Below, piece by piece: positions 28,441 through 38,490 of a stretch of DNA of 64,000 nucleotides. Every line of letters starts with the position of its first letter. Within the stretch, counting starts at the first letter, position 1. The stretch covers positions 75,001 through 139,000 of the forward strand of contig NZ_WQHX01000003.1 in the NCBI RefSeq assembly GCF_013035425.1. The letters are read 5' to 3'. The notes below the pieces were generated by a model that had not been told where the DNA came from, did not search any database, and saw nothing but the letters and a program-made list of their open reading frames with translations. Source of the stretch: Ruegeria arenilitoris (GTDB lineage: Bacteria; Pseudomonadota; Alphaproteobacteria; Rhodobacterales; Rhodobacteraceae). A program made the position numbers and the translations under genes.

Positions 28441-29250
28441 TCAAAAGTCTATTTCTACGCCGGGTAAGTTCAGTTCCTTCATCATATCGCGCAATTCCTG
28501 TCGTGCCGCGATGTTGGAGATATTCAGTTGTTTTACACCGATGTCTTTTAGGTCCAATAGTGTCAGTCCACGTGGGAACAATTCGCGGAAAATAACTCTC
28601 TCGGAAAAGCCGGAGGCAACCCTAAAGCCGATCCGTTGCGACAGCATCTCGATAGCGCGCTGCATCTTTTCCTTGTTGACCATGCGCTGTGTACCGACAC
28701 GGTTGCGCACCACGACCCAATCGATAGGTTTCAACCCTGCCTGCGCCCTAAGCTGACGCGCGTTCCAGACCATCTCGGAATACACGGACGGGCCAAGAAT
28801 TTTCTCGCCCTTGGAGTCAATCCGGGCAAGCAGGTCAAAATCGATGAAGCTATCGTTCAATGGTGTGACAAGTGTGTCTGCCAGGGAATGCGCGACCTGA
28901 CTTAGGCGCGTGTGTGAGCCGGGGCAGTCGATCAAAATAAAGTCGCTGTCACTTTCTAACTCTGAAACTGCCGCGGAAAGGCGGTGATCATAGATGTTTT
29001 CACCCGGTTTCAATCTGCTTGCGTCAATCTCGGGCAAGTCATGATGGCGCGGGCTTGGTAAAGAAATCCCCGAACCGTTCATAAAATTTATACGGTTCTC
29101 AAAGTAACGGCCCAAGCTTCGTTGACGTAGGTCCAGATCGAGTGTGCTGACCTTGTGCCCCAATCGGGCAAGTGCGGTTGCCACATGCATTGAGACGGTC
29201 GATTTACCTGCACCGCCCTTTTCGTTTCCGACCACAATAATATGTGCCAT
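28441..29250 (-). CDS. mipZ: Division-plane positioning ATPase MipZ
   Basis: This 269-residue ParA/Mrp-type ATPase has the deviant Walker A G-N-E-K-G-G-A-G-K-S-T near the N-terminus, L-D-L-D-L-R-Q and I-L-I-D-C-P-G. In alphaproteobacteria MipZ binds ParB at the origin and inhibits FtsZ assembly, so division is placed at mid-cell. The ATG at 29250 directly precedes the first beta strand; the extra 17 codons from 29301 are not conserved in kind. Transcribed alone. Confidence 0.93.
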   Translation of the reverse strand: MAHIIVVGNEKGGAGKSTVSMHVATALARLGHKVSTLDLDLRQRSLGRYFENRINFMNGSGISLPSPRHHDLPEIDASRLKPGENIYDHRLSAAVSELESDSDFILIDCPGSHTRLSQVAHSLADTLVTPLNDSFIDFDLLARIDSKGEKILGPSVYSEMVWNARQLRAQAGLKPIDWVVVRNRVGTQRMVNKEKMQRAIEMLSQRIGFRVASGFSERVIFRELFPRGLTLLDLKDIGVKQLNISNIAARQELRDMMKELNLPGVEIDF

Positions 29251-29464
29251 GCCTGTATTCCCAAGTCCCGCCGTGTTTGCCCACACGTTGTTGTAAGCCA
29301 CTATATGTTGTGTGGCGCAGGAAGGGAAGAACTCTAAGCCGTAGTTTATAGCAATATCAGCTTTGAATTCGATGGTCCGAGACCCGCTCGTCTCTTCAAA
29401 TTCGCCTTCTTGCCAAAACCCTGGTCAGGTCTCAGTGTGACTTCAACGGCGCGGAGGGCTGGGA

Positions 29465-30352
29465 TTGGATCACTTGTTTCTCAATGTTCTGAATGTGGTA
29501 CTGCCAGTTTTGATTTGCGCCGGCGTTGGTTACTGCCTTGCTTTGATCGACGCACCGTTTGACAACAAGGTGATTGGCGGGATCGTTTCAAAAGTCGGGT
29601 ACCCGACCTTGATTATTTCGCATTTGTCCACGACCAAACTAGCGGTTGGCACGTTTATTGACATGATGACCGCTGCGGCATTGGCCGTCACGGGGTTCGG
29701 AGTTTTGGGATTCGTTGTATTGAAGATGCTACATCTGCCAATACGTGCCTTTCTGACACCACTGATGCACGGCAACGTGGGTAATATCGGCTTGCCAATC
29801 ACTTTGTTGGCGCTGGGCGACGCGGGAATGGCTTATACAATGGCCTTTGTTGTGGTGGTGCTCATCAGCATTTTTACCGTGGGCATGTGGATTCCGGCAG
29901 GAGAGTTTTCGCCCAAAAAGCTGGCTACGTCGCCGATTATTTACGCGGTAATTTTTTCGCTGATCTTGATGTCTACAGGGCAAAGCTTACCGCAGCCAAT
30001 TGCAAAGTCGTTTGATATTTTGGGAGGGTTATCGATCCCTCTGATGTTGCTCACGCTTGGGCATACCCTGGCCACTTTGCGTGTAAATAGCCTTGCGCGT
30101 GCTGTTCTTTTGACGGCGCTGCACCTTGTCATGGCAGTTATCATTGCTTCTGCGCTGATCTGGATTTTCGGATTTACAGGGGTTGAACGAGGTGCGTTGA
30201 TCCTTTGTTGTCTGATGCCGTCATCAGTGGCGACCTATTTGTTCATTGATCAACATGTTCCGGAATACGGGCCGGATGTCGCCAGTTTTATCCTGGTCTC
30301 AACGTTGACGACCATAATCGTTCTGCCTTTGGCCCTTTCCTATTGGATCTGA
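29465..30352 (+). CDS. AEC-family transporter (auxin efflux carrier type)
   Basis: This 295-residue membrane protein has about ten segments in two halves, with N-V-G-N-I-G-L-P in the middle, a typical AEC crossover motif. Substrates of bacterial members are mostly organic acids such as malate or malonate, but cannot be assigned here. The start is a TTG with GGAGGG 6 bases upstream; no better ATG is present near the first membrane segment. Confidence 0.85.
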   Translation: MDHLFLNVLNVVLPVLICAGVGYCLALIDAPFDNKVIGGIVSKVGYPTLIISHLSTTKLAVGTFIDMMTAAALAVTGFGVLGFVVLKMLHLPIRAFLTPLMHGNVGNIGLPITLLALGDAGMAYTMAFVVVVLISIFTVGMWIPAGEFSPKKLATSPIIYAVIFSLILMSTGQSLPQPIAKSFDILGGLSIPLMLLTLGHTLATLRVNSLARAVLLTALHLVMAVIIASALIWIFGFTGVERGALILCCLMPSSVATYLFIDQHVPEYGPDVASFILVSTLTTIIVLPLALSYWI

Positions 30353-30496
30353 GTGCCCAAATTACCTGACTGACATCAATCGGCGACAAAAACCGATTTA
30401 TTGTCTATAAGTTATCGTCGGAGGACCTAAATTTAGATCAAACCAGTCGCCTTTGCCGGGCCGGTAATGTGGAGACATCGTGAGGCGGGGCTTTAG

Positions 30497-32086
30497 ATGA
30501 AAGTTTCCAAGGAAACGTCTGATATGCGCGGTGCGCGAGTGGTTTTGGCCATGACCGCTATTTGCATGATGGTTGTCGGATTCAACACGACGGCAGTGGC
30601 GACCATTCTTCCCAACCTTAAGGCTGAATTTGATTTAGGCCCGTCAGGCTTGCAGTGGGTAATGGCCGTTTACACGGTGGTTAGTGCCACACTGGTCACA
30701 ATTGTCAGCCGATTGGGGGATATCACCGGCAAAATGGGTGTGTTCTTCTTTGGAATGATCGTCTTTGCAGTTGGGTCTGGGTTGGTTCTTTTCTCGCAGG
30801 ACGCCGCGATGCTGTTAATAGGCCGCGGAGCGCAAGGGGCGGGTGCCGCCGCCTTGTTCGGAACGTCGCTGTCTTTGCTCACCGCGGCGACGCCGGAAGA
30901 AAAACGAGCCAGCGTTACAGGAGCATGGGGCGCGATCGTCGGTCTGGCCATCGGTCTCGGTCCGGTCGTTGGCGGGGCATTTGCCCATTACATCAGCTGG
31001 CGAGGCGTATTTGCGATTGATTTGGTATTGTTGGTAGCTGCTTTCATAATCGGATTGCGCGTGCAACGACAGAATTATGTACCAGACACAAGGCTGCAAG
31101 GGGCAAAATTTGACTTTCCCAGCGCCGTGGCTCTTGTTCTATTGCTTGGTCCATTGTCATTTGCCTTAAGCAACGGTGAAAGCAAAGGGTGGGGTACCGT
31201 AACCACGCTTGTTCCATTATGTGTCTCGGCTGTCGCTGTTTTTGCGCTGATCACAACTTCGCGTCGCAGCGATGACCCTTTGATCGAGTTGCGATATTTC
31301 CGCCATCCCCGATACTTGATGGCCGCGACAGGCATGTTTTTTACAGGTTTTGCCCTGTTTTGTTTCTTTGTTTACTTTAACACGTTCGTGCAATCTCCGG
31401 ATACATTTGCGTACACGGCAATCGGAGCAGGGGCAGCGATATTGCCGCTCAGCCTAAGTATGTTTGCCGTTTCAGTTACCGCCCCCCGGTTTCTGGCACC
31501 CTACAGTTTCCAATGGCCCGTCATTTTGGGTATGGGATGCATGGCTTTCGGATTGTTTCTGCTAACTTCGACCACAAACTCCACAGGCTATTCCGAAATC
31601 TGGTGGAAACTAGTCGTTTTGGGCGTTGGACTAGGTATAGGGTTTTCGTTGCTGCCGAGGCTGGGGCTGAGGCTGTTGCCAGAGGAACATGTCGGTCAAG
31701 GTTCAGGTGTAATCAACGCTTTCCTTTATTTTGGCGCAACGTTAGGCGCCGTCGTCGGTGGTTTGGCCGAGGCCAGAACGACCCGTTCCGGACTTTCTGA
31801 AGTGATTGCCGCGCTGCCTGCTGAATCGTCACAAAGGGAAGACCTTTCTCATGCTTTGACGCATGGGACACCAAGCCAGATTCAGCAACTCATTTCCCAG
31901 ATGGACCCGCAATCCGGTACCGAGCTGGCCAAAGCCCTAAGGGACATACAAGATAATGCGTTTGACAGTGCAATGCTGTGTGCGGCTTTGGTGGCATCGA
32001 TTGCGGTTTTTCTTGCGCTCCTTTTGTTGCGTGGGCCAGTGCCCCCGCTTCAAGACGCAAAGCAACTGGTCAAAGACAAAAGTTGA
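30497..32086 (+). CDS. MFS efflux transporter, DHA2 (14-segment) type
   Basis: This 529-residue membrane protein has about 14 hydrophobic segments. The first loop carries the Major Facilitator motif around R-L-G-D-I-T-G-K (about 75-82), and segment 5 has G-P-V-V-G-G, the motif of drug:proton antiporters. It probably exports a toxic compound. The ATG at 30497 follows GAGGCGGGG. No regulator is adjacent. Confidence 0.88.
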   Translation: MKVSKETSDMRGARVVLAMTAICMMVVGFNTTAVATILPNLKAEFDLGPSGLQWVMAVYTVVSATLVTIVSRLGDITGKMGVFFFGMIVFAVGSGLVLFSQDAAMLLIGRGAQGAGAAALFGTSLSLLTAATPEEKRASVTGAWGAIVGLAIGLGPVVGGAFAHYISWRGVFAIDLVLLVAAFIIGLRVQRQNYVPDTRLQGAKFDFPSAVALVLLLGPLSFALSNGESKGWGTVTTLVPLCVSAVAVFALITTSRRSDDPLIELRYFRHPRYLMAATGMFFTGFALFCFFVYFNTFVQSPDTFAYTAIGAGAAILPLSLSMFAVSVTAPRFLAPYSFQWPVILGMGCMAFGLFLLTSTTNSTGYSEIWWKLVVLGVGLGIGFSLLPRLGLRLLPEEHVGQGSGVINAFLYFGATLGAVVGGLAEARTTRSGLSEVIAALPAESSQREDLSHALTHGTPSQIQQLISQMDPQSGTELAKALRDIQDNAFDSAMLCAALVASIAVFLALLLLRGPVPPLQDAKQLVKDKS

Positions 32087-32156
32087 AAGCGGCGACAATA
32101 TTTAACTAAGCTTTCAGCGCGTTGCAGCTTATGATCTGACTATAGCAATTTTCTGA

Positions 32157-34184
32157 TTGGGTGCCTTTTTGAACTGTATTGTGAGAAACATACATTCGAT
32201 ACTGTTTATTATATGTCTTTGCCTCTTCACGCTGCACTCAGCCCGCGATGTTGCTGAAGCCTCGGAAGACTGGCCACTAGACAAAATCACACTTCGGACC
32301 GCGACACCGGACTTAAGTGGGTTGAACCACAAACCTGCGGGCATTCACGGGCGCGTAATGGCGCAAGGGGATCAACTGATCTTCGAAGACGGTACGCCCA
32401 TCCGGTTTTGGGGCGCAAATCTGCAGGCATACGCTATTTACTTTACCGAGCCTCGGAACATTAAGGCGCATGCAAAAAGGTTGGCTCAGTTGGGCTTCAA
32501 TCTGGTGCGAATTCACCATCACGACTCCGATTGGGTTCAGCCGAACATATTTGGCGAGAATGCGAAAACTACGACCCAGCTCAATCCTGCGTGGTTGAAC
32601 AAGCTGGATCAATGGATAACTGCCCTAAAGGACGAAGGTATCTACATCTGGCTCGATCTTCATGTTGGCCGCCGCTTTACTGCGTCAGACGGAGTAGAAA
32701 ATTTCGAAGAACTTGCCGGTGGGCAGGACAAAGCTGATGCCGTGGGTTTCAACTTTGTTTCACCAAGCATCGAACGCCTTATGAAAGAATTTCAAACCGC
32801 GTTTCTGTCCCACAAAAACAAATACACAGGTCTGAGTTATTCTGAAGAGCCAGCCGTGATTGCCGTTCAGATTACCAATGAAAACGATCTGACACATCAT
32901 TTTGGGAACATACTTTTACCAGACAAAGGCGTTCCACGGCATTCCGAAACTTACATGGCTTTGGCAAATGCATTCGCAAAGGAACAAGGGTTTGACGCGG
33001 AAAGGACTTGGCGGGCGTGGGAGTTTGGGCCGTCCAAGATTTTTCTTAACGACCTTGAGCACAAGTTCTTTGACAGGATGGCACAGTCAGTCCGGGATAC
33101 CGGGTTTGACGGGTTAATTTCCACGACGAGCCTTTGGGGCGAGATGTCAATTGCCGGTTTGCCCTCGCAAATGCGCGGGGGCATCATTGATACGCACAGC
33201 TATGGATGGGAAGGAGAAATAGATTTTGATCCGCGGCAACGAGCAGGTTTGCTTGATTGGTTAGCTATCGCACAAGTCGACGGTCTGCCTCTGAGCGTTT
33301 CTGAGTGGAATATCGGGACTACTTTGGCTGAAGATCGTTTTGTTGCACCCGTTCGTGTGGCTGCAATGGCCGCGTTTCAGGGGTGGGACGCAATGATGGT
33401 CTACGGGTATTCGCAACAAGGATTGAATGGACATGTTTTTCCTGAAAACTGGAGCATTGCCAGTGATCCGGGAATGATCTGGATGATGCCCGCTGCCGCG
33501 ATCCTTTACCGCGCCGGGCATATAAGGCAGGCAGAACAAACCTATGCCTTGTGCCCCGATGCTTCAGATTTCTTTGGCCGTTCGATTGCACCCGATACTT
33601 CCATTGGCATTCGTACGATCATTGAGCAAAGCCGGTTAGTTACGTGTATGCCCGAGACACCCGCTTTGCCATGGCTGACTGCGACTAACCTGACTGGTAA
33701 AAGTTACCAGGACTTGGATCCTGATCGCTCTTATCTAAAGTCGGGATCGGGCGTGGTTGAAGCAGATACCGGAGAGTTTTTCAGAGCATTCGAAAAAGGT
33801 CAGTTTGTCGTTAATGCTGAAAACAGTCAGATAGTTGCCGGGCGTTTTCACGGCGAACCCGTAAAGACATCAAATGTTGAGTTTAACGTCGATAACCCTA
33901 TGGCAGCGATCGCAGTGCAGAGTTTGGATCAATCAGCGTTAACGCAAGCACGGCGCATTCTTATTTCGATTTCCGGACGCGCGATTTCTGTACATCCCGA
34001 AGACGAGAATTTCCGTATTGAACCCATAACAGGCATTTTGCGGATACAAGCTCGGCCAGATTTGGAATTGATTTCCCGTGACGGGCGCGTCGGTGACGTA
34101 TCAGCAGCGCACACCGTCAAAGATGGCGTTCACGAGATCGATTTGGGAAAGGTAAAGGGAAGTCGCTGGCTCTATCTTGAATGA
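32157..34184 (+). CDS. Secreted glycoside hydrolase, GH-A clan (GH5-like)
   Basis: This protein of up to 675 residues has an N-terminal export signal and a TIM-barrel glycosidase domain (about 75-430), starting with I-R-F-W-G-A-N-L and L-G-F-N-L-V-R-I-H. The likely acid/base is Glu242 in I-T-N-E-N-D and the nucleophile Glu383 in L-S-V-S-E-W-N. The C-terminal part (about 450-675) is beta-rich. Start choice is open: TTG at 32157 or GTG at 32181, which gives a cleaner signal peptide; neither has a good ribosome site. The sugar substrate is unknown. Lower GC than its neighbours hints at transfer. Confidence 0.8.
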   Translation: MGAFLNCIVRNIHSILFIICLCLFTLHSARDVAEASEDWPLDKITLRTATPDLSGLNHKPAGIHGRVMAQGDQLIFEDGTPIRFWGANLQAYAIYFTEPRNIKAHAKRLAQLGFNLVRIHHHDSDWVQPNIFGENAKTTTQLNPAWLNKLDQWITALKDEGIYIWLDLHVGRRFTASDGVENFEELAGGQDKADAVGFNFVSPSIERLMKEFQTAFLSHKNKYTGLSYSEEPAVIAVQITNENDLTHHFGNILLPDKGVPRHSETYMALANAFAKEQGFDAERTWRAWEFGPSKIFLNDLEHKFFDRMAQSVRDTGFDGLISTTSLWGEMSIAGLPSQMRGGIIDTHSYGWEGEIDFDPRQRAGLLDWLAIAQVDGLPLSVSEWNIGTTLAEDRFVAPVRVAAMAAFQGWDAMMVYGYSQQGLNGHVFPENWSIASDPGMIWMMPAAAILYRAGHIRQAEQTYALCPDASDFFGRSIAPDTSIGIRTIIEQSRLVTCMPETPALPWLTATNLTGKSYQDLDPDRSYLKSGSGVVEADTGEFFRAFEKGQFVVNAENSQIVAGRFHGEPVKTSNVEFNVDNPMAAIAVQSLDQSALTQARRILISISGRAISVHPEDENFRIEPITGILRIQARPDLELISRDGRVGDVSAAHTVKDGVHEIDLGKVKGSRWLYLE

Positions 34185-34241
34185 TCGCCATACCATTCTG
34201 GTTTGGGTTGCCGAATTCGGCGTCGACCATATCAAAATTAA

Positions 34242-34267
34242 AAAGCCGCCCGAAAGAGGGCGGCTTT
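34242..34267. terminator. Bidirectional terminator between the glycoside hydrolase and rpmE
   Basis: AAAGCCGCCC (34242-34251) and GGGCGGCTTT (34258-34267) form a perfect 10-bp stem with loop GAAAGA. A on one side and T on the other serve both converging transcripts. Confidence 0.85.
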
Positions 34268-34287
34268 CGAAATCAGAATGGAATGGA

Positions 34288-34509
34288 TCAGAAACCCAGA
34301 CCTTCGTACTTCTTTTTGAATTTCGATACGCGACCACCTGCATCCAACAGACGGGTACCGCCGCCGGTCCAAGCCGGATGAGAGGACGGGTCGATTTCCA
34401 GAGCAAGCTGATCGCCTTCTGAACCCCATGTCGACTTCATCTGAACGATGGTGCCATCGGTCATCTTGACGTCGATGAGGTGATAATCGGGATGGATGTC
34501 TTTTTTCAT
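34288..34509 (-). CDS. rpmE: Ribosomal protein bL31
   Basis: This 73-residue protein has M-K-K-D-I-H-P-D-Y at the start and [12 protein letters not shown] in the core. It lacks the C-x-x-C zinc cysteines, so it is the zinc-free C-minus form in content. AAGGAG precedes the ATG. It follows rplS by 11 bases and ends at the bidirectional terminator. Confidence 0.96.
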   Translation of the reverse strand: MKKDIHPDYHLIDVKMTDGTIVQMKSTWGSEGDQLALEIDPSSHPAWTGGGTRLLDAGGRVSKFKKKYEGLGF

Positions 34510-34520
34510 CTTTCCGCTCC

Positions 34521-34904
34521 TTACGCCTCGGCGCCAGCCTTGGGCTTATAGTTGGTGACTTCTGCGATACGCGCGGACTTACCGCGGCGCGTGCGCAGAT
34601 AGTACAGTTTGGCGCGGCGGACTTTACCGCGGCGAACAACGGTGATGCTGTCAATGTTTGTCGAATACAGCGGGAAAACACGCTCCACGCCTTCGCCAAA
34701 CGAAATTTTGCGAACAGTGAACGATCCGGCGATTCCATCGCCGTTCTTGCGCGCGATACAGACGCCTTCGTAGTTCTGAACACGCGTGCGTGAGCCTTCG
34801 GTCACCTTATAGCCGACACGAATGGTGTCGCCGGCCTTAAAGTCGGGGATGTCTTTCCCCAGGGCGGCTATCTGTTCCGCCTCAAGCTGTGCGATCAGGT
34901 CCAT
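34521..34904 (-). CDS. rplS: Ribosomal protein bL19
   Basis: This 127-residue protein of the 50S subunit, located at the 30S interface, has the core [12 protein letters not shown] and [13 protein letters not shown]. The ATG at 34904 has an AGGAGT site; an in-frame extension back to 35081 has no ribosomal-protein character. In most bacteria rplS follows trmD directly; here a plus-strand GH25 gene and two spacers intervene. Confidence 0.97.
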   Translation of the reverse strand: MDLIAQLEAEQIAALGKDIPDFKAGDTIRVGYKVTEGSRTRVQNYEGVCIARKNGDGIAGSFTVRKISFGEGVERVFPLYSTNIDSITVVRRGKVRRAKLYYLRTRRGKSARIAEVTNYKPKAGAEA

Positions 34905-35283
34905 CGCAGTTACTCCTATCTGCTCGTGGTTGGTCCACGAAGTTTGGGCACGGTCTGAGAGCTCTTGGTCTTCATCGGGTCCTGCGAACAGCCCGCCAGA
35001 GTTCAGATCGAATGTTTCTTCGGCTTGGCTTGCTATGTTGTGCCCTTGCAGAAGAAAGCCGGGCGTAGTGCCAAGTAGCAAACCAAAACACCGGAGTCAC
35101 TTGGCGTGGCACCGGATTGAGGTCGTTTAAGGAATTTGAAGCCGGTGATCAAGCCTAAATTGTCGTAAAACAGAGGGCATACGGTGGGTTTTCGCCGTCT
35201 GAGAAATGTATCGTTGCCTTGTTCCGTCGATCAGGCATTCTTGGGGTAATTATACGAGCAGATTTCAAGCATAGGAACAGACG

Positions 35284-36087
35284 ATGCGCAAAGCCGTCAT
35301 TTTGGCCATCTTGGCCGTCGCGCTAATTTCATGCGGGCGTCGCGGCCCCCAGCCGCAGGCTGTCGAACCCATGGCATTTGCTGACACGACTTCTCCGTCA
35401 GTTATATTCCCGAAATTCGGGGATGCGGATCCTCACGATTGGGAAGGGCGGCATCCCGGGCTTTACCCGGTTCACGGGTTGGATGTTTCACGATGGCAGG
35501 GTCAAATTGATTGGCGAACTGCCAAGGCTGCAGGGGTAAGTTTCGCCTTTATCAAGGCGACGGAAGGCGGGGATTTTTCCGACCCGCTTTTCGACGATCA
35601 CCGGCGAGGCGCGCAGGCGGCGGGCGTACCTTGGGGGGCCTATCACTACTATTATTTTTGTCGTCCGGCTGCAGAACAGGCCCGATGGTTTATTCGCAAT
35701 GTACCCAAGGGTGCAGACCTGCCACATGTGCTGGACATGGAATGGACGCCTCATTCCAAAACCTGCACTCTTCGTCCGGATGGGGAAACAATTCGCGCCG
35801 AAGCAGAGCGTTTCCTTAGCATCTTGGAGCGACATTATGGTCGCCGGCCCATCATTTACACCACAGTAGATTTTTACGAAGATACAGACATCGCACGATT
35901 GCCCAAAACGGATTTTTGGTTGCGCTCAGTCGCGGGCCATCCGCGCAATGTTTATCCACGAACCATTTGGCGGTTTTGGCAGTACACTGGCACCGGTCTG
36001 GTTCCAGGGGTAAAGGGCAAGGTGGACATCAACACTTTCAATGGCTCGCCAGATATATGGGCCCGGTGGAAGGCTGGGGCCTCCTGA
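35284..36087 (+). CDS. GH25-family lysozyme, lipoprotein
   Basis: This 267-residue protein has a lipoprotein signal (A-L-I-S-C, Cys17) and a GH25 muramidase domain (about 63-262). Catalytic acids are visible: Asp67 in H-G-L-D-V-S-R, Glu94 in K-A-T-E-G, and Asp151/Glu153 in L-D-M-E-W. It should cut the peptidoglycan glycan strand from the periplasmic side of a membrane. It is the only plus-strand gene inside the translation block, between trmD and rplS. Confidence 0.9.
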   Translation: MRKAVILAILAVALISCGRRGPQPQAVEPMAFADTTSPSVIFPKFGDADPHDWEGRHPGLYPVHGLDVSRWQGQIDWRTAKAAGVSFAFIKATEGGDFSDPLFDDHRRGAQAAGVPWGAYHYYYFCRPAAEQARWFIRNVPKGADLPHVLDMEWTPHSKTCTLRPDGETIRAEAERFLSILERHYGRRPIIYTTVDFYEDTDIARLPKTDFWLRSVAGHPRNVYPRTIWRFWQYTGTGLVPGVKGKVDINTFNGSPDIWARWKAGAS

Positions 36088-36219
36088 TCATGAATATGCC
36101 TGTTTAAGCCAATATTCGTGCAGTTTTTGTTCACTCAGAACTGGCGGCTGGTAAATTGAAAGTTTGCGGGTCCAACAACAATAATTGGTATCAGCGGCAC
36201 GCAGTTAGATCGCTGCGAC

Positions 36220-37029
36220 TTAATCATTATTCTTTTTCTGTGACCTTAAATAGCTCTCCCACAAATCTGGTCGCCGCTCGCGGGTGATTTGCTCCGACAT
36301 TTCATGGCGCCAATTCGCGATACGACCGTGATGACCCGACATAAGAATATCAGGGATATTTAGGCCGTTCCATTCCGCAGGGCGCGTGTATTGCGGGTGT
36401 TCCAGTAGACCGGAGGAAAAACTCTCTTGCTCTGTGGAAGCCTGATTGCCCAGAACGCCCGGGATAAGCCGAACCGTGGCGTCGATAAGCGCCTGGGCCG
36501 CGATTTCCCCCCCGGTTAATACGAAATCGCCCAAGGAGACTTCCTGAACTCCGTAGTGTTCCAAGGCGCGCTCATCCACACCTTCAAATCTACCGCACAA
36601 CAGGGTGATGCCGTCGCAACGCGCCAAATTCTGCATCATCTGTTGGTTCATCGGGCGACCACGAGGGCTGAGGTAGATGATAGGCCAGTTGCCCCGTATA
36701 CCCGTCATGGCATACTCGATGGCTTCGCCCAGAACGTCAGCACGCAAGACCATGCCCGCGCCGCCGCCTGCGGGGGTATCGTCGACATTTCGATGCTTGC
36801 CGACACCAAACTGCCGTAGATCGATCGTATCAAGCTGCCACAAGCCGTCTTGCAAAGCTTTACCGGTTAAGCTTTCACCCAAAACGCCGGGAAAGGCGCC
36901 AGGAAACAGAGTGATTATTTTGGCCTTCCAAACTCCGTGCAGGTCCGGCGTTGCCGTCATCAACTCGCGCGGTGTCAAGGTAGGGCGGATCGCCTTGCGG
37001 CCGTGGGATTTGCCGGATTGGTCTGTCAT
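36220..37029 (-). CDS. trmD: tRNA (guanine-N1)-methyltransferase TrmD
   Basis: This 269-residue SPOUT methyltransferase methylates G37 of tRNAs. The trefoil-knot motifs are L-C-G-R-F-E-G-V-D-E-R and S-L-G-D-F-V-L-T-G-G-E. The N-terminus has about 30 extra residues before I-I-T-L-F-P, as I recall for Rhodobacterales TrmD. Its start overlaps the stop of the sulfotransferase-like gene by 4 bases. Confidence 0.95.
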   Translation of the reverse strand: MTDQSGKSHGRKAIRPTLTPRELMTATPDLHGVWKAKIITLFPGAFPGVLGESLTGKALQDGLWQLDTIDLRQFGVGKHRNVDDTPAGGGAGMVLRADVLGEAIEYAMTGIRGNWPIIYLSPRGRPMNQQMMQNLARCDGITLLCGRFEGVDERALEHYGVQEVSLGDFVLTGGEIAAQALIDATVRLIPGVLGNQASTEQESFSSGLLEHPQYTRPAEWNGLNIPDILMSGHHGRIANWRHEMSEQITRERRPDLWESYLRSQKKNND

Positions 37030-37844
37030 TCTGTACCGATCAGGTCGTTTTGGGCGTGTCTATCAAGAGCCTTCTTTTGCCGAAACAGTTCGCCTTCGTC
37101 CAGAGTGGACCGATTCAATGCTAACATTTCCGAAAGCACGGTATCGGGCAACGCGGGGTTGGTGTGTGAAGGCGTCACAAGTTTGCCGACCTGATCTTTT
37201 GACATACCAAGAAATTCTGCGAAGGGTGCGCCAGGGCCAAGTGGTTGCTCTCGCAAATCTTCCAGCCATCGAGTGCGTACATCTACGTTCGGCAGGTGGT
37301 CCCGAATAGCGTTGGCCGCGTCCTCGGGTGATTGAATCGTTGTCAATCGTTCCTGATAGGTCGAAAAGTCCAGAAGCAGCCTTGTGCGTCGCAAGTCATG
37401 GGCCCACAGGCTACGAAGCCAGTCCGAGCGCCGTCTTAGCGACAGATAGAGGGTAATTTCCATGCGCTCGTTTGCAAATCGATTGCGGATCAATCCGACC
37501 AGACATGCCGCCAGGTCTGGGGCAGCCTCATAACCCACCGCAGGATTACGGCTGGGTCGCAAACCCGAGAAATTCTCTTCACTCAGTATCAGCCCGCGTC
37601 TTGCGCCAAGGTCCAATGTGCACAACATCTTGCGCATTTGATTGCTGAAAGCAGTTAGAGCGTCATGGGTTCCATAGATTGAAAAATGCGTTGCGGCGTC
37701 CGCCAGCCCTGTCTTGCGTGTGCGAAAAGGCAGAACCAGCGCGTACTGCGGCCAGATAAGTTCCCGGTTTTCAAACAAAAAGGATTGGGCTGCTGTCGTT
37801 CCGGTTTTGTGAAAACCCAGGTGCAGCATAACCCGGCGCATCAA
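37026..37844 (-). CDS. Sulfotransferase-like protein inside the rimM-trmD operon
   Basis: This 272-residue protein starts [11 protein letters not shown] (about 7-17), which fits the 5'-phosphosulfate loop of PAPS sulfotransferases. A second typical region is [10 protein letters not shown] (about 154-163), matching the R-x-P-x-x-R-x-x-S area only loosely. It overlaps rimM and trmD by 4 bases on each side, so it is fully embedded in the ribosome-maturation operon. Target and activity are unknown. Confidence 0.7.
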   Translation of the reverse strand: MMRRVMLHLGFHKTGTTAAQSFLFENRELIWPQYALVLPFRTRKTGLADAATHFSIYGTHDALTAFSNQMRKMLCTLDLGARRGLILSEENFSGLRPSRNPAVGYEAAPDLAACLVGLIRNRFANERMEITLYLSLRRRSDWLRSLWAHDLRRTRLLLDFSTYQERLTTIQSPEDAANAIRDHLPNVDVRTRWLEDLREQPLGPGAPFAEFLGMSKDQVGKLVTPSHTNPALPDTVLSEMLALNRSTLDEGELFRQKKALDRHAQNDLIGTE

Positions 37845-38344
37845 AGCAATCCTTCGGGTGGATCGGCAACAATTCGGCCTTTTTCAAGATCGACGGTTGG
37901 AACCGCTTCGCGGGTGAATGGCAGCAAGACGGTTGAGTTCAGGCCTGGCCCATGAAGTTCCAAAAGGTCAGCCGCGCCGTGGTTCTGAACGGATTTCACG
38001 CTGCCCAGCAATGTCCCGCCAGTATCATAGACGTCAAGACCGATCAGGTCAGTGTGATAAAATTCGTCATCCGGCAACGACGGCAACTGATCACGACGCG
38101 CATACAATCGCAGGCCCTTCAGCTCGTCCGCCTGCTCTTTTGTTTCGATTCCGCCCAATCGAGCAGCAAAGCCGTTCTTGATCTGCCGTGTCAGCACAAG
38201 CGGGTAGCGTTCGTTGCCAGTGTCATCGGTCAGAGGTGAATAAACCTCGATATCCTCGGGAACCGCGCAAAAGCTTTTAAGCCTTACCTCACCGCGCACG
38301 CCGTAAGAGCCTGTGATGCTGCCTACGCAGACCAGATCACTCAT
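37841..38344 (-). CDS. rimM: 16S rRNA processing protein RimM
   Basis: This 167-residue assembly factor for the 30S head has an N-terminal RimM barrel ([14 protein letters not shown]) and a C-terminal PRC barrel ending V-D-L-E-K-G-R-I-V. It acts with S19 during 16S maturation. The ATG at 38344 follows GGAGG; the longer frame from 38362 is not used. Order rpsP-bluB-rimM is a roseobacter-like version of the standard operon. Confidence 0.94.
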   Translation of the reverse strand: MSDLVCVGSITGSYGVRGEVRLKSFCAVPEDIEVYSPLTDDTGNERYPLVLTRQIKNGFAARLGGIETKEQADELKGLRLYARRDQLPSLPDDEFYHTDLIGLDVYDTGGTLLGSVKSVQNHGAADLLELHGPGLNSTVLLPFTREAVPTVDLEKGRIVADPPEGLL

Positions 38345-38490
38345 CTGCGTCCTCCTTCGCATAAATTCGCCACAACGCGACCGCCGGCGTCAAGACATCT
38401 GTCTGTGTGTGCGTTACGCTCAAACAAAACTCCGGCAACGAAAGCAATGCAAAGTAATAAAGGCAATCTTATAAGTCCGAACATATGTCC

